In this document: in pieces, positions 41,427 to 47,578 of the stretch
How the letters are laid out: each line of letters starts with the position of its first letter
Position numbering within the stretch: position 1 is the first letter of the stretch
Notes under the pieces: model-generated
What the model saw: the letters and a program-made list of their open reading frames with translations, nothing else
Told to the model about the DNA's origin: nothing
Database searches by the model: none
Origin: Sulfonitrofixus sp039714575
Lineage (GTDB): Bacteria; Campylobacterota; Campylobacteria; Campylobacterales; Sulfurimonadaceae
Direction: 5' to 3'
Assembly: GCA_039714575.1 (NCBI GenBank)
Contig: JBDLJE010000009.1
Location: 1 to 47,578, forward strand
Length of the DNA: 47,578 nt
Position numbers and translations under genes: made by a program

Positions 41427-42455
41427 ATGACAACAATCGAGCGAAAAAAGATCTATAACCCAGAGTCAACCGAACACGTTAATGACCGTAAGATCTTCGG
41501 CGGCAACCCGACGGGTATCTTTGAACTTAACAACATCAAGTACCAGTGGGCGTACAATCTTTGGGAAGTGATGCTGAACAACACATGGTTCCCTAAAGAG
41601 GTCGATATGACCCGTGATACCAACGACTATAAAAACCTGACCGAGGGTGAAAAAGCGGCTTACGACAAAACGCTTTCGCAGCTGATCTTTATGGACTCTC
41701 TGCAGACAAACAACCTCATAGACAATGTCAACCCGTATGTCACATCACCGGAGATCAACCTTATTTTGGTGCGTCAGTCGTTTGAAGAGGCACTGCACTC
41801 ACAGTCATACGCGGTTATGGTCGACTCCATCTCTCAAAACTCGGAAGAGATCTATGAGCTTTGGCGTACGGACATGATGTTGAAGTCCAAAAACGATGCC
41901 ATCGCGATCAAGTACGAGGTCCTTGCAGATAATCCGACAGCAGAGAACTTCCTAAAAGCCTGTTTTGCCAACCAGATACTGGAGGGTCTCTACTTCTACA
42001 GCGGATTTGCCTACATCTATACACTGGCGCGTTCAGGCAAGATGCTCGGTTCAGCGCAGATGATCCGTTTTATCCAGCGTGATGAAGTGACCCACCTTAT
42101 CTTGTTTCAAAACCTCATTAACTCGCTTCGTCGTGAGCACCCTGAACTCTTTACGGAAAAACTTCTTGAAGAGGTTTATGGGATGTTCAGAGAGGCGGTC
42201 AAGCTTGAGGTCTCATGGGGTAAATACATCACTCAAGGGCAGATCCTGGGTCTTACCGATGAGATCATCGAGCAGTACATCCAGTTCCTTGCCGATGAGC
42301 GTCTTCGTGCGGTGAAGCTTGAACCGATCTACAATGTGACCAACCCTATTAAATGGGTTGATGACTTCTCTTCGTTCAACGACCAGAAGACCAACTTCTT
42401 TGAAGGTACGGTTGCGAACTACTCGAAAGGGTCTCTGGACTTTGACGACTTTTAA
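41427..42455 (+). CDS. nrdB: Class I ribonucleotide reductase small subunit NrdB
   Basis: This 342-residue radical-generating subunit makes deoxyribonucleotides with NrdA, which is not in this window. Di-iron ligands match E. coli positions: Asp90 (FMDSLQTNN), Glu121 and His124 (SFEEALHSQSY), Glu186 (QILEGLYFY), Glu220 and His223 (RDEVTHLILF). Tyr128 fits the radical tyrosine. This indicates a class Ia-type aerobic enzyme. It is followed by the nitrilase-family gene, which overlaps its end by 14 bases. Confidence 0.95.
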   Translation: MTTIERKKIYNPESTEHVNDRKIFGGNPTGIFELNNIKYQWAYNLWEVMLNNTWFPKEVDMTRDTNDYKNLTEGEKAAYDKTLSQLIFMDSLQTNNLIDNVNPYVTSPEINLILVRQSFEEALHSQSYAVMVDSISQNSEEIYELWRTDMMLKSKNDAIAIKYEVLADNPTAENFLKACFANQILEGLYFYSGFAYIYTLARSGKMLGSAQMIRFIQRDEVTHLILFQNLINSLRREHPELFTEKLLEEVYGMFREAVKLEVSWGKYITQGQILGLTDEIIEQYIQFLADERLRAVKLEPIYNVTNPIKWVDDFSSFNDQKTNFFEGTVANYSKGSLDFDDF

Positions 42456-43182
42456 AGAGCGTTCGCTCTGCTCACTCTCCTTTGTCAGTGAAAACCATAG
42501 CTACGAAGAGAACCTCTCTTCTCTCCTTTTGCTGATCAAAAAAGCCCCTGCTGATGCCGTTATTGTTACCCCCGAACTCGCTATTACCAATTTTGATTAT
42601 GAGAATTTTGAGAAGGCGGCAGAGTATGCGGCTGTTATTACCAGAGCCCTTATGGACGTTGCCAATGAGCAGATCATAGCGGCAACGATGATAGAAAAAC
42701 GGGCAGACGGCAAGATCTATAATGTTGCCAAGGTCTTCCATAGAGGTCAGGTCGTGCATGAACAGGCGAAAGTCGAGCTTTTCAAGTTTGGCGGCGAACA
42801 TGACTACTTTGGCGAAGGCGGTGAGAGTGAGATCACCCTTTTTGAGGTCGATGGGATCAGGTTTGGACTGCTTATCTGTTTTGAGATACGTTTTAAACAG
42901 TTTTGGAACACCCTTGAAGGGGCAGACATAATGTTAATTCCGGCACAATGGGGTAAACTGCGCACGCAGAACTTTGTCTCATTGACCAACGCACTGGCTA
43001 TCGTAAACCAGTGTTATGTGGTCGCGTCTGACACTGACAACAGTGACACCACCGGAATGAGCGGGATCATCACCCCCTTTGGCGAAGAGGTTAGAAACGG
43101 CGAAACACGCTGTTTGACAGAGATGTATAAAGAAAAAGAGGTGCGTAAAATGCGCCGGTATTTGGATGTAGGTATAGCGTGA
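42442..43182 (+). CDS. Carbon-nitrogen hydrolase (nitrilase family)
   Basis: This 246-residue hydrolase has the Glu-Lys-Cys triad visible as VTPELAI (Glu), QAKVELFKFGGEHDYF (Lys) and LLICFEIRF (Cys). The IPAQWGKLRTQNF and NQCYVVASDTDNSDTTGMSGIITPFGE segments are typical of the fold. The substrate could be an omega-amide or carbamoyl compound; it is unassigned. TTG 42442 was chosen as start because the open frame before it lies inside nrdB in another frame and looks non-homologous; this choice is moderately sure. It overlaps pcm by 4 bases (GTGA). Confidence 0.82.
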   Translation: MTTFKERSLCSLSFVSENHSYEENLSSLLLLIKKAPADAVIVTPELAITNFDYENFEKAAEYAAVITRALMDVANEQIIAATMIEKRADGKIYNVAKVFHRGQVVHEQAKVELFKFGGEHDYFGEGGESEITLFEVDGIRFGLLICFEIRFKQFWNTLEGADIMLIPAQWGKLRTQNFVSLTNALAIVNQCYVVASDTDNSDTTGMSGIITPFGEEVRNGETRCLTEMYKEKEVRKMRRYLDVGIA

Positions 43183-43820
43183 TCGATAAAATAACAGCAA
43201 TTAAAACAAAACGTATGGCCGATGAGATCGACAGTGTCTTTGAACTCTCTGAAAATGTCAAAGAGGCCATCATCAATACAAATCGTGAAAGGTTCGTACC
43301 GGTTGCGATGCGTCAACACGCCTATAGACTGGATGCCCTGCCTATAGGGGCGCAGCAGTGGATCTCTTCGCCGTTAACGGTTGCCAAGATGACAGAGTAT
43401 CTTGACCCCGAAGGTGCGGACAGGGTGCTGGAGGTAGGCTGTGGAAGCGGCTATCAGGCAGCGGTCTTGTCGCATCTCTTTCGCGGGGTCTTCTCGATAG
43501 AGCGGATCGAACCTCTTATAGTGGAGGCGAAGCTGCGTTTTCGTGACCTGGGTATCCAGAATGTCCACACCCGTACTGACGACGGACAAAAAGGGTGGAT
43601 CCAGTATGCGCCGTATGACCGCATCCTCTTCTCTGCTGCTCCGACCCATATACCTCAAGCGCTTATTGATCAATTGGCACCGCGCGGTATTATTGTGGCT
43701 CCGATGGAAAAAGGCGGAAAGCAGGTGATCACCCGTTTTGTTAAAATAGGGGATGAACTGATCGAAGATGAGTTGGAAGTCTGTGAATTTGTGCCTGTTG
43801 TAGACGGTGTTCAACGATAG
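43179..43820 (+). CDS. pcm: Protein-L-isoaspartate O-methyltransferase
   Basis: This 213-residue enzyme methylates isoaspartyl residues in damaged proteins so that they can revert. The SAM site is VLEVGCGSGYQAAVLSHL (motif I), with the substrate-side NRERFVPVAMRQHAYRLDALPIGAQQWISSPLTVAKMTEYL and later YDRILFSAAPTHIP and LAPRGIIVAPM. The start is GTG at 43179 overlapping the previous stop. Length is normal. Confidence 0.95.
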   Translation: MIDKITAIKTKRMADEIDSVFELSENVKEAIINTNRERFVPVAMRQHAYRLDALPIGAQQWISSPLTVAKMTEYLDPEGADRVLEVGCGSGYQAAVLSHLFRGVFSIERIEPLIVEAKLRFRDLGIQNVHTRTDDGQKGWIQYAPYDRILFSAAPTHIPQALIDQLAPRGIIVAPMEKGGKQVITRFVKIGDELIEDELEVCEFVPVVDGVQR

Positions 43821-43868
43821 ATAAATATTATTTAACTTTTCTTTAGCTATTCAGTTTTAATTTGCTAT

Positions 43869-43874
43869 TATAAT
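43869..43874 (+). promoter_or_regulatory. -10 element of the small secreted protein gene
   Basis: TATAAT in context CTATTATAATAAG lies 27 bases before the ATG at 43902, with GAGG at 43890-43893. Confidence 0.5.
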
Positions 43875-43901
43875 AAGACTAACGTCATACGAGGTCTTAT
43901 A

Positions 43902-44180
43902 ATGAAGAAGCTTTCTTTTGTCATCAGTTTTCTTCTTTTTTCACAACTTGCTCTATTCGCAACAACCCCCTATAACCTTGAAGGGTTTAAAGCGCTTAAC
44001 GTCACCGTTTTGGACAGAAGCGCAACGATCTCCACTCAACTTACAAAGAGACTTGCGAGCGAATTAAAAAGCAAACTTGAAAAAAGCGGGATCGAGAGTA
44101 AAAAAGATGGTGTCGGTGTACTGTTTGTAAAGACAACCTCCGCAAATATGAACTATTTGACCGAAGAGTTTTTGGCGTAG
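43902..44180 (+). pseudogene. Small secreted protein, probably shortened by an amber codon
   Basis: This 92-residue product has a signal peptide (about 1-20, KKLSFVISFLLFSQLALFA) and a mature part YNLEGFKALNVTVLDRSATIS...LASELKSKLEKSGI, ending NMNYLTEEFLA. The stop is TAG at 44178-44180. The same frame then stays open without another stop through YREDNEEQERTV into the methyltransferase gene, which is in the same frame. The residues after TAG (acidic YREDNEEQ) continue the helical pattern, as if CAG (Gln) had become TAG. It may be a decayed gene or a genuinely short protein. No function was recognised. Confidence 0.5.
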
Positions 44181-44213
44181 TATCGTGAAGACAATGAAGA
44201 GCAGGAGCGCACT

Positions 44214-44822
44214 GTGAGCATACAGAAGATGTGGAACGAGAAGTTTTCGCGTGAGGGCTTTTTATACGGCAAAGAGCCAAACGCCTTTTTAGCGGCAAAT
44301 GAGCACCTTTTGCGTTCTAACAGCAAGGTGCTGATGCTGGGTGAAGGTGAAGGCAGAACGGCATGTTTTATGGCGCTCAAAGGCCATGAAGTCACTGCTT
44401 TGGATGCGTCTGATGTCGGCTTGGATAAAACAGGAGCTTTGGCAAAAGAGACGGGTGTAGAGATCGAGACCATACATGCCGACCTCAGCGAATGGCGAAG
44501 CGACAGAAGGTATAACGGGGTGCTGACCTCGTTCTTGCACCTGCCGGAGCCTTTGAGAACAGAGGCCTTTTCTCACGCATTAGACACTGTTGAGAGCGGC
44601 GGTTACTTTATGGGGGAGTTCTTCTCTGTAAAACAGCTCTCTCGTGACTCAGGCGGTCCCAAGATGGCGGAGCTGCTCTATACCCTTGCGTCTGTTGAGA
44701 AGATCGTTACGCGTGCAGATATGAAGGTCATTAAACTTGAAGAGTGTGTGGAGCACCTCTCTGAGGGCAGCGGTCACCAAGGTGACGCAGAACTGATCCG
44801 TGTGATCGTACAAAAATTATAA
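44214..44822 (+). CDS. Class I SAM-dependent methyltransferase (TehB-like)
   Basis: This 202-residue protein opens SIQKMWNEKFSREGFLYGKEPNAFL, as in TehB/thiopurine-type methyltransferases. The SAM loop is VLMLGEGEGRTACFMALKGHEVTALDASDVGLDKT (about 38-72), with an acidic residue (Asp) after strand 2. GVLTSFLHLPEPLR corresponds to motif post-IV. The substrate is unknown; related proteins methylate tellurite, selenite or thiols. The start used is GTG at 44214; ATG at 44229 is possible. It lies 8 bases before the acyl-CoA synthetase gene. Confidence 0.82.
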   Translation: MSIQKMWNEKFSREGFLYGKEPNAFLAANEHLLRSNSKVLMLGEGEGRTACFMALKGHEVTALDASDVGLDKTGALAKETGVEIETIHADLSEWRSDRRYNGVLTSFLHLPEPLRTEAFSHALDTVESGGYFMGEFFSVKQLSRDSGGPKMAELLYTLASVEKIVTRADMKVIKLEECVEHLSEGSGHQGDAELIRVIVQKL

Positions 44823-44830
44823 GGAAACCC

Positions 44831-46537
44831 ATGAGCAAACCATTTATCAAACTGCCGACATTGACACTGAAAGCACTGTTTGAACACAGTATAGAGAGTT
44901 ATGGCGATAAGCTGGCGGTGCGCGTTGTTGATGCAGAGGGTTTGACATATGCAGAGTTTGGCGAGAAGGTCAAAGAGGTTCAGTCAATGCTGCGCGAGTA
45001 TGGAGTTCGCAAGGGTGATAAGGTCGCGATCTACAGCACCAACACGCCGAACTGGCCGGTCGTCTATTTTGCGGTAACGACGATGGGTGCTGTCATCGTC
45101 CCTGTCTTGCCGGACTTCCATACTTCAGAAGCGATGCACATTGCCACACATGCTGAATGCAAGGCAGCTTTTGTATCACAAAAACTGCTTGACACCATGT
45201 TAGACGAAAGCCAGCCGCCGGAGATGAACCTTCTTGTTGTTTTGGATGACCTGACGATCTTGGAGGAGTACTCTTCACCATCTAAAGTGGACAAGATGAT
45301 GCAAAAAAGCGGTGAACATCTTAACAAAGCGATGGAGAAGCTGGGTAAAGAGAGTTATGAGGTAGGAGAGGAGGATCTTGCTGCGATCATCTACACCTCA
45401 GGTACCACCGGCAGCTCCAAGGGGGTTATGCTGACCCATAAAAACCTCACCTTTGATGCTACGACCGGTCAGCTCCTTGTGGACATCTTCCCAGAAGACC
45501 GCTTTCTCTCTATTTTACCGCTTGCACACACGTATGAGTGTACGGTGGGGATGATCATTCCTATCTTAAACGGGGCATCGATCCACTATATCACTAAACC
45601 GCCGACCCCGTCGATCCTGATCAAAGCAATGGCCAAAGTCAAACCTACCTTTATGTTGAGTGTCCCTCTGGTCATTGAGAAGATCTATAAAAACAAGGTA
45701 CAGCCTAATTTTCAAAAGAATCTTCTGGTTAGAAGCCTTTATGCTATTCCGTTTGTGCGTAAAAAGCTTAACAAGATAGCGGGTAAAAAGCTGATGGAGA
45801 CCTTTGGCGGTGAGATACGTTTCTTCGGCGTAGGCGGCGGCGGGATCTCGCCTCATGTCGAGTTCTTTTTACGCGAGGCAGGGTTTCCGTACTGTATCGG
45901 TTACGGCTTGACTGAGACCGCACCGCTGTTGGCAGGAACAAACCCAAGCCTTACCAAGTATAAGGCCATAGGCCCCATCATTCCCGGTGTAGAGTCTGAA
46001 CTTCGTGACGTAAACGCAGACGGAAGCGGTACATTGTGGGTCAAGGGCGCCAACATCATGAGAGGCTATTATAAAGATCCGGAAAAGACGGCTGAAGTCA
46101 TTGATGAAAATGGCTGGTTCAATACAGAAGATATCGGCTATTTTGATAAAGAGGGCTACTTCTTTATGAGCGGACGCGCCAAAAACATCATCGTCGGCGC
46201 ATCCGGTGAAAACATCTATCCTGAACAGATAGAGGCGGCGATCAATGCCCATGAACTTGTCGCCGACGCCCTTGTTTATGATGACAACGGTACGCTTACC
46301 GCAAGGATCTATCTTGACCATGAAAAACTGGTTGCCCATTTTGGAGTGACCTCTTCGTCCGAGACAAAGATGCACGACAGGATAGAGAAGCTCTTAGAAG
46401 AGATCCGTTTAGGCGTAAACGAAAATGTATCGTCATTTTCCCGTATTCGCAAGGTGATCGAACAGCGTGAAGAGTTTGTTAAGACGCCAACAAAGAAGAT
46501 CAAACGTTACCTCTATGTCGAGGCAAAGAAAAAGTAG
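44831..46537 (+). CDS. AMP-dependent acyl-CoA synthetase/ligase
   Basis: This 568-residue adenylate-forming enzyme has the AMP-binding P-loop AAIIYTSGTTGSSKGVMLTHKN (about 184-205). The GYGLTETAPLL motif (A5), NTEDIGYFDKEGYFFMSGRAKNIIVGASGENIYPEQIE hinge (A8) and the C-terminal lysine region KTPTKKIKRYLY (A10) are all present. It most resembles long-chain fatty acid-CoA ligases (FadD-type), but substrate specificity cannot be read. AAGGAA lies five bases before the ATG. The stop TAG shares one base with the phosphatase GTG start. Confidence 0.88.
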   Translation: MSKPFIKLPTLTLKALFEHSIESYGDKLAVRVVDAEGLTYAEFGEKVKEVQSMLREYGVRKGDKVAIYSTNTPNWPVVYFAVTTMGAVIVPVLPDFHTSEAMHIATHAECKAAFVSQKLLDTMLDESQPPEMNLLVVLDDLTILEEYSSPSKVDKMMQKSGEHLNKAMEKLGKESYEVGEEDLAAIIYTSGTTGSSKGVMLTHKNLTFDATTGQLLVDIFPEDRFLSILPLAHTYECTVGMIIPILNGASIHYITKPPTPSILIKAMAKVKPTFMLSVPLVIEKIYKNKVQPNFQKNLLVRSLYAIPFVRKKLNKIAGKKLMETFGGEIRFFGVGGGGISPHVEFFLREAGFPYCIGYGLTETAPLLAGTNPSLTKYKAIGPIIPGVESELRDVNADGSGTLWVKGANIMRGYYKDPEKTAEVIDENGWFNTEDIGYFDKEGYFFMSGRAKNIIVGASGENIYPEQIEAAINAHELVADALVYDDNGTLTARIYLDHEKLVAHFGVTSSSETKMHDRIEKLLEEIRLGVNENVSSFSRIRKVIEQREEFVKTPTKKIKRYLYVEAKKK

Positions 46538-46980
46538 TGCCAAGCTCTATTCTTTTTGTCTGTCTGGGTAACATCTGCCGCTCTCCTCTCGCAGAGGGCA
46601 TTGCTAGAAGCATTGCAGCAAAAGAGGGTCTAGACGTTGTCATTGATTCATGTGGAACAGGAAGCTGGCATGTAGGTGAATCACCTTGTGAGAGCTCTGT
46701 AAAGGTGGCCGAAGAGCATGGTGTAGACATTTCGCATCAGCGGGCGCGTCAAATCGACAGTGATGACCTTGACTGGTTTGAACTTATCATAGCGCTTGAC
46801 GACAAGAATCTATATGACCTTAAGGACATGGGCGGTGTAAACGTTAAGAAGCTTGGCGACTACGGCTATAACGGCGAAGATGTACCGGACCCTTACTTCT
46901 TTCCGGGCTATGAGGGGTTTGACAAGGTTTTTGAGATGATCGAGAGTTGTGTCACTGACCTTTTAACAGATAAAAGCTGA
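46537..46980 (+). CDS. Low-molecular-weight protein-tyrosine phosphatase
   Basis: This 147-residue phosphatase has the P-loop C-x5-R: Cys9-LGNIC-Arg15 (FVCLGNICRSPLAEGI). The general acid Asp lies in VPDPYFF (about 126-132), as in the family. It dephosphorylates Tyr residues or arginine phosphate in some lineages. The start is GTG overlapping the synthetase stop by one base, so it is coupled to that gene. No exopolysaccharide kinase gene is nearby. Confidence 0.92.
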   Translation: MPSSILFVCLGNICRSPLAEGIARSIAAKEGLDVVIDSCGTGSWHVGESPCESSVKVAEEHGVDISHQRARQIDSDDLDWFELIIALDDKNLYDLKDMGGVNVKKLGDYGYNGEDVPDPYFFPGYEGFDKVFEMIESCVTDLLTDKS

Positions 46981-47073
46981 TCCACACTATTTCTACACTT
47001 TAACTTTTTATACTTTCTATATAGGGGTCTCTAAAACTGGAGATGCCTTATAAATATAAGTAAAGGTTCAACG

Positions 47074-47232
47074 ATGAAACATAAGTATCTAACACAAGAA
47101 GAGATCCAGAAGTCATTAGTAGCCGGCAAGATCAGCTATAAAAAAGCAGTTGGATTAACAGCTGTTTTAGAGAAGTGTGCCAAATCTTTAGCGGTACGTC
47201 ACGGTAATGTGATACTTCATAAAGTCGTATAG
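47074..47232 (+). CDS. Small ORF, 52 residues, unknown function
   Basis: The ATG at 47074 has AAAGG seven bases upstream. It encodes a basic, helix-prone protein opening KHKYLTQEEIQKSLVAGKIS and ending VRHGNVILHKVV. The residues LTQEEIQKSLVAGKISYKKAVGLTAVLEKCAKSLA look like two amphipathic helices; no known domain was recognised. It has a good ribosome site and sensible composition, which is why it is listed. It is convergent with the next gene, four bases away. Confidence 0.5.
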   Translation: MKHKYLTQEEIQKSLVAGKISYKKAVGLTAVLEKCAKSLAVRHGNVILHKVV

Positions 47233-47236
47233 CAGC

Positions 47237-47578
47237 TTAGTTGTCAAAGGGGCGTTCTTCATACTTGATCGTAGAGCCAACCAGATAGAGAGCGGCACTT
47301 TTTATAGACTCTACTGAATTATAGCTGCCTACGCCGACAGCACAGCTGCCATCTTCAAACACAATACTTATCCCCTCGCTCATGTCGACTAACGAGAGTT
47401 TCTCATCGTCGATCAGACGTGCATCACTGACGCCGTCAACCTCAAAAGCGATATTGATCCAGTCATAACCGCGATTTGCATCTTGGACAGAGAGTTCAAT
47501 GGTGAAGTTTAGTGGTGAGTTCATCGTAACGCTGTAGAGTTCACCATCTATGGCGTTGTCTATACGTGTTAACAGTTC
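47237..47578 (-). CDS. Hypothetical protein, 5' end beyond the window
   Basis: The stop is near 47237 and an internal ATG is at 47524, giving 95 residues. The frame stays open upstream to the window edge and looks coding (ELLTRIDNAIDGELYSVT), and no Shine-Dalgarno site precedes the ATG, so the true start probably lies outside. The sequence is rich in beta-strand patterns (NFTIELSVQDANRGYDWINIAFEVDGVSDARLI; GISIVFEDGSCAVGVGSY). No family was recognised. Confidence 0.55.
   Translation of the reverse strand, partial: ELLTRIDNAIDGELYSVTMNSPLNFTIELSVQDANRGYDWINIAFEVDGVSDARLIDDEKLSLVDMSEGISIVFEDGSCAVGVGSYNSVESIKSAALYLVGSTIKYEERPFDN

Noticed and set aside
42358..42441. Upstream extension of the nitrilase-family gene into nrdB
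   Set aside because: The extra 28 residues are the shifted reading of nrdB and do not resemble the family's N-terminus.

Overview
The window looks like chromosomal DNA of a Campylobacterota (Epsilonproteobacteria) species, most like Sulfurimonas or a close relative. The case rests on the gene order ruvC-oriC-dnaA-dnaN-gyrB, DnaA boxes of the form TGTGAATAA, the protein styles and the moderate-to-low GC. Genus is inferred; no search was run. The replication origin is inside the window, with oriC1 between dnaA and ruvC (about 30.7-30.9 kb) and a second box cluster between dnaA and dnaN (about 29.2 kb). Genes left of it are mostly on the minus strand and genes right of it mostly on the plus strand, as expected for leading-strand coding.

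Layout. 0-3.1 kb: tail of a RelE/ParE-like toxin, a tiny secreted Cys-rich GKCG protein (bufferin/HvfA-like), a BrnT/BrnA-like toxin-antitoxin pair and recQ. 3.8-8.9 kb: a tightly overlapping molybdate operon, modE - outer-membrane barrel - modA - mop - modB - modC, with a ModE-type operator and a promoter that abuts the modE ATG. 8.9-11.4 kb: a PhyH-type dioxygenase, 6-phosphofructokinase and a GNAT acetyltransferase that looks leaderless. 11.5-23.6 kb: a phosphate island with a phosphate-type porin, pstS, pstCAB, a PhoR-like kinase, a PhoB-like regulator, phoU and a PiT transporter, with a tRNA nucleotidyltransferase gene embedded. 23.7-30.7 kb: queF, a degenerate GGDEF-EAL membrane protein, gyrB, dnaN, dnaA.

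30.9-35.1 kb: ruvC, two small envelope proteins, a MOSC protein, dgt, thyA and folA, a DNA-precursor cluster beside the origin. 35.3-38.7 kb: a secreted caspase-like protein and a large MscS-family channel. 39.0-47.6 kb: typA, nrdB, a nitrilase-family hydrolase, pcm, a small secreted protein cut by an amber codon, a methyltransferase, an acyl-CoA synthetase-like protein, a low-molecular-weight tyrosine phosphatase, a 52-residue ORF and a partial gene.

The strongest unexplained or new-looking signals are these. (1) A coherent Pho regulon code, GTWACA-N5-GTTACA with an 11-bp period. It lies exactly 10 nt upstream of the -10 hexamer of the porin, pstS, pstC and phoU promoters, but just downstream of the likely start site of the PiT gene, which suggests activation of the first four and repression of the last. 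(2) Two families of mosaic, hairpin-rich intergenic repeats (called R1 and R2 here) occupying the larger gaps. (3) A nine-copy GTGAATA tandem array carrying the DnaA-box core. (4) A barrel protein built into the molybdate operon. No IS element, prophage, CRISPR array, tRNA or rRNA was recognised.
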